64,000 nucleotides of DNA, taken from contig NZ_MAQX01000001.1 in NCBI RefSeq assembly GCF_001682865.1, positions 1,738,431-1,802,430 of the forward strand, read 5' to 3'. A program made the translations under genes and the position numbers. This document shows, piece after piece, positions 8,171 to 17,314 of the stretch. The notes beneath the pieces are model-generated. The model did no database searches. It was not told the origin of the DNA and saw only the letters and a list, made by a program, of their open reading frames with translations. Origin of the DNA: Bacillus sp. FJAT-26390. GTDB taxonomy: Bacteria > Bacillota > Bacilli > Paenibacillales > Paenibacillaceae. The stretch's first letter is position 1; every line of letters starts with the position of its first letter.

Positions 8171-9268
8171 TTATCCTTGCACCGCCGCTTCCTGCAAAAC
8201 CTGTTCAAGCGCTGCGATAAACTTTTCATTTTGCTCTCTTGTGCCAACCGTAATCCGAATATGATTCGGATAATAAGTCCAGCGTGGTCTCGAAATAATT
8301 CCTCTGCGAAGCAATCCGTCGAATACCTCGGGCGATGAACGCTTCGTATCTACCATAACGAAGTTCCCGTATGCGGGGAAGTAGGATAAGCCAAGGCGGT
8401 CAAATTGCTCGGACAAATACGCAACGCCTTGTTTATTTTGCTCACGGCAGTAAGCAATAAAATCCTTGTCCGCAAGTGCAGCTTTTGCCGCTGCCTGCGC
8501 CGCCCGCGAGGTATTGAACGGCTCACGCACTTGATTCGTGAAGCGAATCACATCGGGATGTCCAACGCCATACCCAATCCGCAGTGCTGCCAAGCCATAG
8601 ATTTTCGAAAAAGTACGTAATACGATCAGGTTGCGGTGCTCTTTAAGCAGCTTAACCCCATCTGGGAACGCAGGATCGTCAATATATTCGCCATAAGCTT
8701 CATCCAGCACGACAAGGACGTTCGCAGGAACCTGCTTTAAAAATGCGGACAATTCCGGCAGCGTTACAATCGTTCCCGTCGGGTTGTTCGGATTGCAAAT
8801 CCAAATGATTTTTGTGCGGCTGTTCACTTTAGCAAGCATGGCAGGCAAATCATGTTTGCCCTCTTTTAGAGGAACCTCTACGATGCGCGCATTTTCGATT
8901 TCTGCATTATGCTTGTATTGGGGAAATGTTTCATCCGCCATGATCGTTTCGTCGCCAGGTACAATAAACGCTCTGTTAATCATAAGTATGATTTCGCTGG
9001 AGCCCGTTCCAAAAATAATTTGATTTGACTCCACGCCAAGCTCGTCCGCAAGTGCAGCTGTTAGTTCAACGCTCGCTCCATCGGGATAAATATTTAAATT
9101 TGATATTTCTTCAATAATGGCTGTTTTAACCTGTTCGGAGCATCCAAACGGATTTTCATTCGATGCAAGCTTAATAACTTCCTTTAATCCAAGCTCCCTC
9201 TTAACATCCTCAACCGGCTTTCCAGGCTGGTAGACGGGAAGGTGGACGATATTACCTTTGGGCTGCAT
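8171..9268 (-). CDS. hisC: Histidinol-phosphate (aromatic) aminotransferase
   Basis: 365-residue PLP enzyme of aminotransferase class I/II. Substrate region SNENPFG, cofactor asparagine in WICNPNNPTGT, DEAYGEY and the PLP lysine in RTFSKIYGLAALRIGYG are all visible. In Bacillus the enzyme encoded here serves both histidine synthesis and transamination of tyrosine and phenylalanine precursors, which fits its place between trpA and tyrA. The ATG at 9268 follows AGGTGA at 8 bases; the ORF can be read further upstream but without a site. Confidence 0.95.
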   Translation of the reverse strand: MQPKGNIVHLPVYQPGKPVEDVKRELGLKEVIKLASNENPFGCSEQVKTAIIEEISNLNIYPDGASVELTAALADELGVESNQIIFGTGSSEIILMINRAFIVPGDETIMADETFPQYKHNAEIENARIVEVPLKEGKHDLPAMLAKVNSRTKIIWICNPNNPTGTIVTLPELSAFLKQVPANVLVVLDEAYGEYIDDPAFPDGVKLLKEHRNLIVLRTFSKIYGLAALRIGYGVGHPDVIRFTNQVREPFNTSRAAQAAAKAALADKDFIAYCREQNKQGVAYLSEQFDRLGLSYFPAYGNFVMVDTKRSSPEVFDGLLRRGIISRPRWTYYPNHIRITVGTREQNEKFIAALEQVLQEAAVQG

Positions 9269-9355
9269 GAGCCGCTCACCTCTTTTATTATGGACTAGTC
9301 TAATTACTTGATACATTGTCTCATATCTGTTTAAGGTTTTAAAGTTTTTTTACGC

Positions 9356-9392
9356 AAGAAGAGCCCCTCGCCGTATGCAAGAAGCTCTTCTT
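9356..9392 (-). terminator. Inverted repeat after trpA, weak terminator or processing hairpin
   Basis: 9-bp arms AAGAAGAGC (9356-9364) and GCTCTTCTT (9384-9392) with a 19-base loop, 16 bases past the trpA stop. No U-run follows on the minus strand, so full termination is doubtful; partial read-through into hisC or RNA processing is more likely. Confidence 0.35.
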
Positions 9393-9407
9393 CATAAAAT
9401 CTTATCA

Positions 9408-10217
9408 TTATCCTTTAAGCTGTGCGACAAAATCGCCGATTTGCTTAAGGCCTGCATCACGTTTGCTTGGATCTTGCAGCAGCGGAATCGCTTCCTCAAT
9501 CGTGCGTACAATAGCGCTTCCTACGATTACCCCGTCGCATTGCTTCTCGAAGCGAGCTACCTGCTCGCGGCTTGAAATGCCAAAGCCAACGGCGATCGGC
9601 AAATCAGTCGCCTCGCGCACTGTCGCAAGAAATTCATCAATGCCCGTATGAAAATCCGCTCTCACTCCCGTTACGCCAAGCGAGGATACGCAATACACAA
9701 AACCTTTTGCTTTGCGCGAAATCCGGGTCACGCGATCCTTTGAGGTTGGTGCAACAAGCGGGATTAGATGAACGTTAGCCTCTTCGGCAAGCTGACGTAC
9801 TTCCTCATCCTCTTCAATCGGCAAATCAGGAATAATTAGTCCGCTGATCCCTTTGCTTACTACAAGCTCAAAGAACGCCTTCAATCCGAACTGAAAGACT
9901 GGATTATAATAAGTAAATAAGATAAAAGGAATAGTAACGCCGGCTTCGCGAGCCCGCTCCGCAACATGAATGCAATCCTTTAACGTAATGCTGTTATGGA
10001 GCAACGCACGCTCGGATGCCCGCTGAATAACTGGGCCGTCTGCGAGCGGATCGGAGTAAGGAACGCCCAGCTCGATCATATCGGCGCCGGCTTTCTCAAG
10101 CGTCTGGATGATCTGAACGGACGTGTCCAGATCAGGGTCTCCCATCGTTACAAAAGGAATAAGCGCCGTTTTGCCTTCGGCTTTCAGGCGCGCAAACGCC
10201 GTATCAATGTGATTCAT
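9408..10217 (-). CDS. trpA: Tryptophan synthase alpha subunit
   Basis: 269-residue TIM barrel. It cleaves indole-3-glycerol phosphate and passes indole to TrpB. The catalytic Glu lies in [19 protein letters not shown] and the Asp in [10 protein letters not shown]; phosphate-binding [10 protein letters not shown] and [10 protein letters not shown] follow. Its start lies inside trpB (14-base overlap), which favours coupled synthesis of the two subunits. Last gene of trpEDCFBA. Confidence 0.97.
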   Translation of the reverse strand: MNHIDTAFARLKAEGKTALIPFVTMGDPDLDTSVQIIQTLEKAGADMIELGVPYSDPLADGPVIQRASERALLHNSITLKDCIHVAERAREAGVTIPFILFTYYNPVFQFGLKAFFELVVSKGISGLIIPDLPIEEDEEVRQLAEEANVHLIPLVAPTSKDRVTRISRKAKGFVYCVSSLGVTGVRADFHTGIDEFLATVREATDLPIAVGFGISSREQVARFEKQCDGVIVGSAIVRTIEEAIPLLQDPSKRDAGLKQIGDFVAQLKG

Positions 10218-11409
10218 GCTTTTCTACCCCCAAATACCCCATAATCGCCTCTACGTCCTTGTCACCGCGGCCGGACAAGCTTACAACGACAACCTTGTCT
10301 TTATCCAGCGTTGGAGCAAGCTTAATCGTCTGAGCAATCGCATGCGCGGATTCAAGCGCCGGAATAATTCCTTCCGTGCGCGACAGCAACTGCAGTGCTT
10401 CGAGTGCCTCCGCATCAGTCACAGGTACATATTCCGCACGGCCTGAATCCTTCAGGTAAGCATGCTCCGGTCCAATGCCTGGATAATCGAGTCCTGCGGA
10501 TATCGAATGCGCCGGCTGAACCTGTCCATGCTCGTCCTGAAGCACGTAGCTCATGGAGCCTTGGAATACGCCGTGGCGTCCTTTAGTCATTGTAGCCGCA
10601 TGCTCTATCGTATCCACTCCGCGGCCGGCTGCTTCAACCCCTAGCAGCTTCACGCCCTCGTCGTTCACGAACGGATAGAAAATACCCATCGCATTGCTGC
10701 CTCCGCCTACTGCTGCCACTACGTAGTCAGGCAATCTGCCTTCATCGGCCAAAATCTGCTGACGGGCTTCATCCCCAATAATGCGTTGGAAATCACGAAC
10801 CATCATCGGATAAGGATGCGGGCCAGTAACCGAGCCCAAAATATAATAAGTATCGTCAACGTTGCTAACCCAGTAGCGAAGTGTTTCGTTGCAAGCATCT
10901 TTAAGCGTTCTTGTACCCGACAGCACAGGCACCACTTCAGAGCCGAGCAGCTGCATGCGGAACACATTGAGCTGCTGACGCTTCATATCCTCTTCGCCCA
11001 TGAACACCTTGCACTCGAGGCCAAGCAAAGCAGCGATCGTAGCAGACGCTACACCATGCTGACCTGCGCCGGTCTCGGCAATAATTTTCGATTTGCCCAT
11101 GCGCTTTGCAAGCACGCCTTGCCCAATCGTATTGTTGATCTTATGTGCGCCGGTATGGTTCAGGTCTTCTCGTTTTAAGTATATTTTCGCTCCGCCGAGA
11201 TGCGCGCTCAATCGCTCCGCATAGTACAACGATGTTGGGCGTCCCGAATATTTATGCAATAAATAACGAACCTCGTCTTGAAACGCTTGATCCTTGGAGT
11301 AATGAGCATAAGCTTCCTCCAGCTCAAGCAATGCGTTCATCAATGTTTCCGGCACGTATCTTCCGCCAAATGCGCCAAAGCGGCCATTTTCATCTGGTAC
11401 CTGTGTCAT
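10204..11409 (-). CDS. trpB: Tryptophan synthase beta subunit
   Basis: 401-residue PLP enzyme that joins indole and serine to make tryptophan. The PLP lysine lies in [16 protein letters not shown], the cofactor phosphate loop in GGGSNAMG, and the K+/C-terminal SGRGDKD is present. Length is normal. It overlaps trpF by 4 bases (ATGA). Confidence 0.98.
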   Translation of the reverse strand: MTQVPDENGRFGAFGGRYVPETLMNALLELEEAYAHYSKDQAFQDEVRYLLHKYSGRPTSLYYAERLSAHLGGAKIYLKREDLNHTGAHKINNTIGQGVLAKRMGKSKIIAETGAGQHGVASATIAALLGLECKVFMGEEDMKRQQLNVFRMQLLGSEVVPVLSGTRTLKDACNETLRYWVSNVDDTYYILGSVTGPHPYPMMVRDFQRIIGDEARQQILADEGRLPDYVVAAVGGGSNAMGIFYPFVNDEGVKLLGVEAAGRGVDTIEHAATMTKGRHGVFQGSMSYVLQDEHGQVQPAHSISAGLDYPGIGPEHAYLKDSGRAEYVPVTDAEALEALQLLSRTEGIIPALESAHAIAQTIKLAPTLDKDKVVVVSLSGRGDKDVEAIMGYLGVEKHESH

Positions 11410-12083
11410 GCTTCCATCACCCTTCTTACAAATAATCGGATCTTGTCGATATCCTTGCGACCATCCGTCTCTACTCCGCTAGATACATCAATCCCGCTTG
11501 GAGCATATGTCCTAAGCAGCTCTTGTACGTTTCCTTCATGCAATCCGCCAGCAACATATAGAGTTAGGCCAAGCTCGTCAGCCGCTTTATTATAGTCTTC
11601 TATCGCTTCCCAGTTGAAAGTCTGCCCTGTACCGCCGCCAGGAGCATCGATTAGCACCGCATCAACAGCCCCCTTGTATGGCGACAAAAGCTCAAGTGCG
11701 GAGACAGGACCATTTCCATCAGTGTCCCGTTTTACAGAAAATACCTTCCATACCAGCACCTTAAGCTGTTCGCGAACCGACCTGCAAAATGCAGCCGATT
11801 CATTGCCATGCAGCTGAACGACGTCCAGTTGCGCCTCCGCTAAAATAGCATGCAGATTCTCGTAAGATTCATTCACGAAGACGCCGACCGTCCTCGGACG
11901 TTCACCGCCAGCTGCTTGCAGCCTAGCTGCTGCTTTTATAAGCTGAGCAGCCGTTTCCTTATCGACCTGCCGCTTGCTTGGAGCAAACACAAAGCCGATC
12001 TCGTGAATAGGCAAACCATTCATCGCCTCAATCGTTTGGACATCCTTTAACCCGCATATTTTGATACGCGGCAGCTGCTTCAT
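11406..12083 (-). CDS. trpF: Phosphoribosylanthranilate isomerase
   Basis: 225-residue TIM barrel that isomerises N-(5'-phosphoribosyl)anthranilate. The N-terminal KICGLKD carries the catalytic Cys; later VDVSSGVE carries the phosphate site and [13 protein letters not shown] the substrate loop. Overlaps trpC by 4 bases (ATGA). Confidence 0.96.
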   Translation of the reverse strand: MKQLPRIKICGLKDVQTIEAMNGLPIHEIGFVFAPSKRQVDKETAAQLIKAAARLQAAGGERPRTVGVFVNESYENLHAILAEAQLDVVQLHGNESAAFCRSVREQLKVLVWKVFSVKRDTDGNGPVSALELLSPYKGAVDAVLIDAPGGGTGQTFNWEAIEDYNKAADELGLTLYVAGGLHEGNVQELLRTYAPSGIDVSSGVETDGRKDIDKIRLFVRRVMEA

Positions 12084-12880
12084 CGAGCGATCACCGTACC
12101 CATCAGATCCTCTACCGCTTGACCTACATTTTCATGACGCATAAAATGCTCGCCAATCAGCACGCCATGAGCGCCGATTGTTTGCAAATAGTCCATATCG
12201 GACTTGCCTGCTATGCCGCTTTCGCTGATAACTGTTACATTTTGGGGCATATGCCCGATGAGAGCTTCGGTTGTTTTCAAATCAGTTACGAATGATTTTA
12301 AGTCACGATTGTTTATGCCAATCAGCGTCGCTTTATCCAGCTCAAGAACACCTTCAAGCTCCTCTAGGTTATGCACCTCTACAAGCACGTCCATGCCGAT
12401 CGATTTCGCAAGATCATGAAATTTACTAAGCTGTGCAGGTGTCAGAATTGCGGCAATTAGCAAAATCGCATCCGCGCCGATCAAGCGCGCTTCATAAATT
12501 TGACGCTCATCGATTGTGAAATCCTTCCGAAGAAGAGGAACCTTTACCGTCTCGCGCACCGCGCTCAGAAAAGCGTTTGACCCTTGGAAATAGTCACGGT
12601 CAGTCAACACCGAAATACAATCTGCCCCGGCAGCTTCGTAAGCTGCAGCAAGCGACGTTGGCTCAAAATCGCTGCGGATCAAGCCCTTGGACGGCGATGC
12701 CTTCTTCACCTCCGCGATTAGACCCATGTTTCTATTGCGGCCTTCCTTCGACAACGCCTTCTCGAAGCCTCTGCATGCTGCCAAAGCTGCGATTTCTTTC
12801 TCAACCTCTGCCAGATCAAAGCGAGCAGCGAGCTCTTCAACCTCTGCCCTCTTGGTTGCTACAATTTTATCTAGAAACAT
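12080..12880 (-). CDS. trpC: Indole-3-glycerol phosphate synthase
   Basis: 266 residues. It closes the indole ring from the TrpF product. The catalytic Lys lies in EVKKASPSKG, with KDF (LRKDFTIDERQIYEARL), GINNRDLKSF and ISESGIAG in family order. Stand-alone, not fused to TrpF. Its start overlaps the end of trpD by 14 bases. Confidence 0.97.
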   Translation of the reverse strand: MFLDKIVATKRAEVEELAARFDLAEVEKEIAALAACRGFEKALSKEGRNRNMGLIAEVKKASPSKGLIRSDFEPTSLAAAYEAAGADCISVLTDRDYFQGSNAFLSAVRETVKVPLLRKDFTIDERQIYEARLIGADAILLIAAILTPAQLSKFHDLAKSIGMDVLVEVHNLEELEGVLELDKATLIGINNRDLKSFVTDLKTTEALIGHMPQNVTVISESGIAGKSDMDYLQTIGAHGVLIGEHFMRHENVGQAVEDLMGTVIAR

Positions 12881-13919
12881 GTGCCAACTCTCCTGTCGTT
12901 TGAATGAGGCTGACGAGCTTCTGCTGCGCCTCGCCAGAATCGATTACTTTGGCTGCTATCGTTACACCCTCGCTAAGGGAAGCTGCCAGTCCGCCCACAT
13001 AAATGCAAGCTCCTGCGTTCGCAAGCACGATATCGCGGTAAGCTCCGCGCTGTTCACCCGAGAAGATCGCGCGAATAAGCGCAGCGTTCACCTCCGGTTC
13101 GCCGCCCATCACATCCGCGATCGGCCAGCGCGTCAGCCCCAGCTCCTCAGGCGTAACATCATAGGTTTGAACCTTACCGTTTAACAGTTCCGAAATTTGC
13201 GTTGGCGCAGAGATGCTGATTTCGTCAAGACCGTCATGACTGCTCACGACCAGCGCCCGCCTCAAGCCGAGCTCGCCTAGCACTTCAGCAACGGTCGACG
13301 TTCTCGCACGGTCATACAAGCCAAGGAGCTGCCTGTCTGCTCCTGCCGGATTCGTAAGCGGCCCAAGCATGTTAAATATCGTCCGAATGCCAAGCTCACG
13401 GCGCGGTACTGCAGCATGGCGAAGCGAAGGATGGTACAGCTGCGCGAACATGAAGCAAATACCGATCTCGTTCAAGCATAACGCGGCTTGCTCCGGTGAA
13501 ATCGCAATTTGCACGCCGAGCGCTTCCAGCACATCTGCACTGCCTGTTTTGCCCGACATGGCACGATTGCCATGCTTGGCTACCCGAATGCCCGCTGCTG
13601 CCGCAATGATGGAGGATGCGGTAGAAATGTTGAATTTATGAATGCCCGATCCGCCGGTCCCGCATGTATCCAGCAATCCCTCCTGCTCCGTATGGAGATG
13701 GCTGGAATGCGCGCGCATCGCTTCCGCAAAACCCGTTATTTCGTCCTTCGTCTCGCCCTTCATCCGCAGTGCAGTTACAACGCCGGCAATTTGAGCATCC
13801 GTTGCTTCGCCGTTCATGATGATGTTCATGACCGCGCTTGCTTGCTCTCTCGTAAGATCCGCACCGCCGATAAGCTGACTAAGCGCACGCTGCATCGTTA
13901 TCGCTTCATTCCCTTGCAT
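12867..13919 (-). CDS. trpD: Anthranilate phosphoribosyltransferase
   Basis: 350 residues. It transfers phosphoribose from PRPP to anthranilate. The glycine-rich PRPP loop DTCGTGGSGIHKFNIST, KHGNRAMSG and the Mg-binding DGLDE are present. The ATG at 13919 shares a base with the trpE stop (TAATG). An internal ATG at 13895 would give a more typical N-terminus (MQRALSQLIGG); the choice is open. Confidence 0.96.
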   Translation of the reverse strand: MQGNEAITMQRALSQLIGGADLTREQASAVMNIIMNGEATDAQIAGVVTALRMKGETKDEITGFAEAMRAHSSHLHTEQEGLLDTCGTGGSGIHKFNISTASSIIAAAAGIRVAKHGNRAMSGKTGSADVLEALGVQIAISPEQAALCLNEIGICFMFAQLYHPSLRHAAVPRRELGIRTIFNMLGPLTNPAGADRQLLGLYDRARTSTVAEVLGELGLRRALVVSSHDGLDEISISAPTQISELLNGKVQTYDVTPEELGLTRWPIADVMGGEPEVNAALIRAIFSGEQRGAYRDIVLANAGACIYVGGLAASLSEGVTIAAKVIDSGEAQQKLVSLIQTTGELAHVSR

Positions 13920-15487
13920 TATTGACCAAGCCCCTCTCCGGCCTTGACGTAATAATCCATATTGATTGAATTGAAGCTATCTGATGGCTTCGGCTGCGCG
14001 AAGATCGCTTCTGCTGCGCGAATCGCTTTAAGCATCCCTTTGGCTTTGTTCACCGTCTCTAAGTATTCACTCTCCGGCACGGAATCCCATACGATGCCCG
14101 CTCCGGCTTGCACATAAGCTTTGCCGTGTTTAAAAATGATCGTCCGAATCGTAATGCAAGTATCCATCGATCCGCCAAAGCCCAAGTATCCGATTGCGCC
14201 CGCATAAGCGCCGCGAGCTTCATTTTCCAGCTCCGCAATAATCTCCATCGCTCTGAGCTTTGGCGCGCCCGAGACCGTGCCGGCAGGCAGACAGGATATG
14301 AATGCATCAAAGAAGTCTTTGTCCTTGTGCAGCTTGCCTGAAACGTTAGAAACGATATGCATAACATGCGAGTATCTCTCTATCTCCATGAAAGAGTCGC
14401 ATTTTACAGTCCCGAACTCCGACACGCGTCCGATATCGTTGCGGCCAAGGTCAACCAGCATCAAATGCTCCGCGCGCTCCTTCTCGTCTGCAAGCAGCTC
14501 AAGCTCAAGCGCTTTGTCCTCTTCCGGCGTTTTGCCGCGCGGCCTTGTGCCGGCAATCGGCCGTGTCTCCACGCGATCCCCGTTTACCTTCACCAGCGCT
14601 TCCGGCGATGTGCCGACGATAACCTCTTCGCCCATTTTCAAATAATACATATACGGAGATGGATTCATCGTACGCAGCACACGGTACACATGAAGCGGAT
14701 CAATATCGGTATCGATGTTGAAGCGCTGCGACAATACCACTTGAAAAATATCGCCTGCACGAATGTACTGCTTCGCCTGCTCGATATTGGAGATGAATTG
14801 CTCCTTCGTTACGTTCGATTGAATATCACCAAGCTCTTGATCAAACTGGATCGATCCGCCAGCCGTTACGGGAATCGTTACGGGCTGCTGCAATCGCTCG
14901 ATCGTCGCTTCGATTTTGGCAACCGCCTCCTCGTAGCTTCTTGCGATATCAGCATCGGTCGCTCCTTCGGCTATATGAACGTTGCCGACAATTTGCAGCT
15001 GCTGCTTGAAGTGATCGAAGACGATGACTTGGTCGCAGAACATAAACTGCATATCGTTCATATTCAAATCGTCAATTCGGTGCGCCGGAAGCTTCTCGTA
15101 ATATTGCAGCAAATCGTATCCAAAAAAGCCGATCGCACCGCCCGTGAAGGGAGGCAGCTCTGGAAGCGACGGACTGCGGAAGGAACGCAAATGAGCTTTG
15201 AGCAGCTCAATCGGTTTATCGTTAAGCACATGCTTCTCGCCTCTATGCTCCAGCACCATCTCGCCGTTTTTACCGTAAAGCATCATAAAAGGATCTGTTC
15301 CGATAAACGAATAACGCGCCCACTTCGCACCGCCCTCGACGCTCTCCAGCAGGAAGGCATGATCCTCCTTCGCAAAATGCTGAAACAGCCGGATTGGTGT
15401 TTCTGTGTCCGCCATCATATAACGAACAATTGGAATTAAATTGTATTGATCGGCAAGACGTGTAACATGCTGCAGCTCATTTGACAT
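13919..15487 (-). CDS. trpE: Anthranilate synthase component I
   Basis: 522 residues. It makes anthranilate from chorismate with a glutamine amidotransferase partner. The N-terminal tryptophan-feedback element LLESVEGG and the chorismate domain (GTSPEALVKV, TRPIAGTRPRG, CLPAGTVSGAPKLRAMEI, GAGIVWDS) are complete. The ATG at 15487 follows GGAGGT. No trpG lies in the operon; as in Bacillus the amidotransferase is probably shared with folate synthesis elsewhere. Expression is controlled by the TRAP leader upstream. Confidence 0.97.
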   Translation of the reverse strand: MSNELQHVTRLADQYNLIPIVRYMMADTETPIRLFQHFAKEDHAFLLESVEGGAKWARYSFIGTDPFMMLYGKNGEMVLEHRGEKHVLNDKPIELLKAHLRSFRSPSLPELPPFTGGAIGFFGYDLLQYYEKLPAHRIDDLNMNDMQFMFCDQVIVFDHFKQQLQIVGNVHIAEGATDADIARSYEEAVAKIEATIERLQQPVTIPVTAGGSIQFDQELGDIQSNVTKEQFISNIEQAKQYIRAGDIFQVVLSQRFNIDTDIDPLHVYRVLRTMNPSPYMYYLKMGEEVIVGTSPEALVKVNGDRVETRPIAGTRPRGKTPEEDKALELELLADEKERAEHLMLVDLGRNDIGRVSEFGTVKCDSFMEIERYSHVMHIVSNVSGKLHKDKDFFDAFISCLPAGTVSGAPKLRAMEIIAELENEARGAYAGAIGYLGFGGSMDTCITIRTIIFKHGKAYVQAGAGIVWDSVPESEYLETVNKAKGMLKAIRAAEAIFAQPKPSDSFNSINMDYYVKAGEGLGQ

Positions 15488-15532
15488 TCCGAACAACCTC
15501 CCTGTTTAATAAACCTAGCCTTTAATGTGAAC

Positions 15533-15559
15533 AAAAAAAGCTCCTGCCTAAGCAGGAGC
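15533..15559 (-). terminator. trpE leader: trp leader attenuation terminator
   Basis: 8-bp perfect G/C-rich stem (GCTCCTGC 15540-15547 with 15552-15559), four-base loop, then seven U on the minus strand. It lies 45 bases before the trpE start and downstream of the trp promoter and TRAP site, so it must be conditional for the operon to be expressed. Confidence 0.9.
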
Positions 15560-15603
15560 GTTGGTTTAGATGATGACGGAAGTGTGTAAGCGGAAAAAGA
15601 TAC

Positions 15604-15690
15604 AATCGTAGGTACGGCGAAACAGCACTTTTACGATTCTATGCGCCTATGCACAAATAATCGTTCAGCTCTTTCATCATTCCGTACAAA
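15604..15690 (-). promoter_or_regulatory. trpE leader: Structured domain between TRAP site and terminator
   Basis: GUACGG (15682-15687) can pair with CCGUAC (15612-15617), enclosing a hairpin of ACGAUU/AAUCGU (15659-15664 with 15633-15638) and UGUGC/GCGCA. A second ACGAUU at 15604-15609 competes for the same AAUCGU. Folding this domain would bring the TRAP site close to the terminator. Pairing is read by eye. Confidence 0.45.
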
Positions 15691-15696
15691 TAATTG

Positions 15697-15766
15697 CTCT
15701 ACTCTGCTACTCTCAACTAGTCTCTACTCATCTCAACTCAGCTCATTACTCGGCTCTGCTACTCTC
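15697..15766 (-). promoter_or_regulatory. trpE leader: TRAP (MtrB) RNA-binding site, 14 GAG/UAG triplets
   Basis: On the minus strand 14 triplets (11 GAG, 3 UAG) start every 5 bases, with a single 7-base step between the fourth and fifth. In plus coordinates their low ends are at 15764, 759, 754, 749, 742, 737, 732, 727, 722, 717, 712, 707, 702 and 697. NAG repeats with two-base spacers are the known target of the 11-subunit TRAP ring. The site begins only about 7 bases after the predicted transcript start. Confidence 0.92.
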
Positions 15767-15779
15767 ACTTACGTTACTA

Positions 15780-15809
15780 AATATACAACAACGAACGGCC
15801 GTGCGTCAA
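15780..15809 (-). promoter_or_regulatory. trpE leader: trp operon promoter
   Basis: TTGACG (15804-15809) and TATATT (15780-15785), each 5 of 6 to sigma-A consensus, 18-base spacer. Predicted start near 15773, immediately before the first TRAP triplet. Read-through from aroC-aroB-aroH is also possible, since no terminator separates aroH from this point. Confidence 0.72.
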
Positions 15810-15843
15810 CACAGGGATTGTTAAGTTACGAGCTAATGATTGC

Positions 15844-16212
15844 TTAAGCTTTGGACAAGTCGGGACGCAGAGCTTTCGCGCCGCTCAAATATACATGACG
15901 AATTTCCGCTTGCGTTTTGTCGGTATTAATCAGAACCATCAGTCTAATGCAGCGCTCTAGGCTGCCTTTAACCGGAACCTCAAGCGCGCACATAAGCGGC
16001 ACGAGCTCCCAGCCCTTCATTTGACGAATCGCACGAGCCGGAAACGTCTCGTCTAGATCGCTTGTTACCGTCACGAACACACTGCAAATATCGTCTGGCA
16101 CAATTTCATTGTCTGCTACGATCGCATTCAGCATTTCGATTGTCGCAGTCAAAATCGGCTGTTCTTCGTTTGCATCTACCGTAATCGCACCGCGTATACC
16201 TCTAACACTCAT
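15844..16212 (-). CDS. aroH: Chorismate mutase, AroH class
   Basis: 122-residue monofunctional chorismate mutase of the trimeric Bacillus type. It rearranges chorismate to prephenate. The family start VRGIRGAITVDANE and the active-site Arg in FPARAIRQM are present, as is the central SVFVTVTSDLDETFPA. It draws chorismate towards tyrosine and phenylalanine and so competes with TrpE next door. Its ATG shares one base with the aroB stop. Confidence 0.96.
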   Translation of the reverse strand: MSVRGIRGAITVDANEEQPILTATIEMLNAIVADNEIVPDDICSVFVTVTSDLDETFPARAIRQMKGWELVPLMCALEVPVKGSLERCIRLMVLINTDKTQAEIRHVYLSGAKALRPDLSKA

Positions 16213-17312
16213 TACAGCTCCGCCTCCTGTTTCAATTGCTCTACTATTTCACGAACCCACTCAACGGGAACATTAGGTTTGATTTCGACTTTGCCGATTG
16301 CTGTCGGTACAACAAAAACCATCGTACCCTCAGCAAATTTCTTATCATGCATCATCGCTTCCATGATCTTGTCTACGTCAATATGCTCAGGCAAACGTAC
16401 GGGCAGCCCGCATTTCGCAAGCACTCGTTTCGTTACCGTATAAACCTCTTCTGGTGCGCCATAGCGCAGGCCGAGCCTTGCAGAGCCGATCATGCCAATT
16501 GAAATCGCTTCGCCATGCATGAATTCGCCGTAACCAGCAACCGCCTCGATGGCATGCCCAATCGTGTGGCCTAAATTTAAGATCGCTCTCAGATCATTTT
16601 CACGCTCGTCCTTCGATACGACAGCCGCCTTCACGCTGCAGCCTTTGTACAGTCCGTAGCCTAACGCTTCCGGATCGAGCGCTAACAGCTTCTCCGCATT
16701 CTCCTCGCACCAAACGACAAACGCTTCATCCCAAATAAGTCCGTGCTTGACCATCTCCGCCAAGCCGCCGCTGACATCTCGCGGCGGCAGCGTTTGAAGC
16801 GTCAGCAAATCGTACAAGACGAGCTCCGGCTGATGGAACGCTCCGATAATATTTTTGGCAAGCGGATGGTTAACCGCCACTTTGCCGCCAACGCTGCTGT
16901 CATGCGCCAAAATCGTCGTTGGCACTTGCACGAATTTGATGCCGCGCATATACGATGCAGCTACAAAACCGGCAAGATCGCCTACGACGCCGCCGCCAAG
17001 CGCAACGATGGCTGATTTACGGTCTAGGCCTTCCTCCAAAGCTTTGGTAACGAGCGACTCCAGCATCGTCAGCGACTTTGAGCTCTCCCCTGCGGGAACG
17101 ACGATGCTTGACGTCTTAAAGCCTGCAGCTGATAGCTCGGATTCAAGCGATTGCAAATGAAAATCAGCAACGTGGCTGTCCGTAATGATGAGCAGCGGCG
17201 ACTTCTTGCTAATGCCATGTTTAACGAAATAGGAGGAAGCCTCCTTCAGAAGGCCTTCCCCAATATAGATAGGATAAGTGCGGTCACCTAATTCGACTGT
17301 GAGCTCACGCAT
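16212..17312 (-). CDS. aroB: 3-dehydroquinate synthase
   Basis: 366 residues, NAD- and metal-dependent, second step of the shikimate pathway. NAD-binding GGGVVGDLAGFVAASYMRG, DSSVGGKVAVNH, and metal ligands in LNLGHTIGHAIEA and HGEAISIG are all seen. It lies 2 bases past the aroC stop; together with aroC and aroH it feeds the trp, tyr and menaquinone branches encoded nearby. Confidence 0.98.
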   Translation of the reverse strand: MRELTVELGDRTYPIYIGEGLLKEASSYFVKHGISKKSPLLIITDSHVADFHLQSLESELSAAGFKTSSIVVPAGESSKSLTMLESLVTKALEEGLDRKSAIVALGGGVVGDLAGFVAASYMRGIKFVQVPTTILAHDSSVGGKVAVNHPLAKNIIGAFHQPELVLYDLLTLQTLPPRDVSGGLAEMVKHGLIWDEAFVVWCEENAEKLLALDPEALGYGLYKGCSVKAAVVSKDERENDLRAILNLGHTIGHAIEAVAGYGEFMHGEAISIGMIGSARLGLRYGAPEEVYTVTKRVLAKCGLPVRLPEHIDVDKIMEAMMHDKKFAEGTMVFVVPTAIGKVEIKPNVPVEWVREIVEQLKQEAEL

Positions 17313-17314
17313 GC

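Noticed and set aside
14357..15439. 360-codon open frame on the plus strand, antisense to trpE
   Set aside because: It lies wholly opposite a clear trpE, starts without a ribosome site, and its composition (rich in His, Arg, Leu) is that of a reverse-strand shadow.
15640..15684. Short leader peptide in the trp leader (14 codons from an AUG pair)
   Set aside because: No Trp codons and no proper ribosome site.
15497..15843. T-box (tRNA-Trp) control of the trp leader
   Set aside because: No T-box AGGGTGG-type sequence before the terminator; the NAG triplet array and mtrB explain the control.
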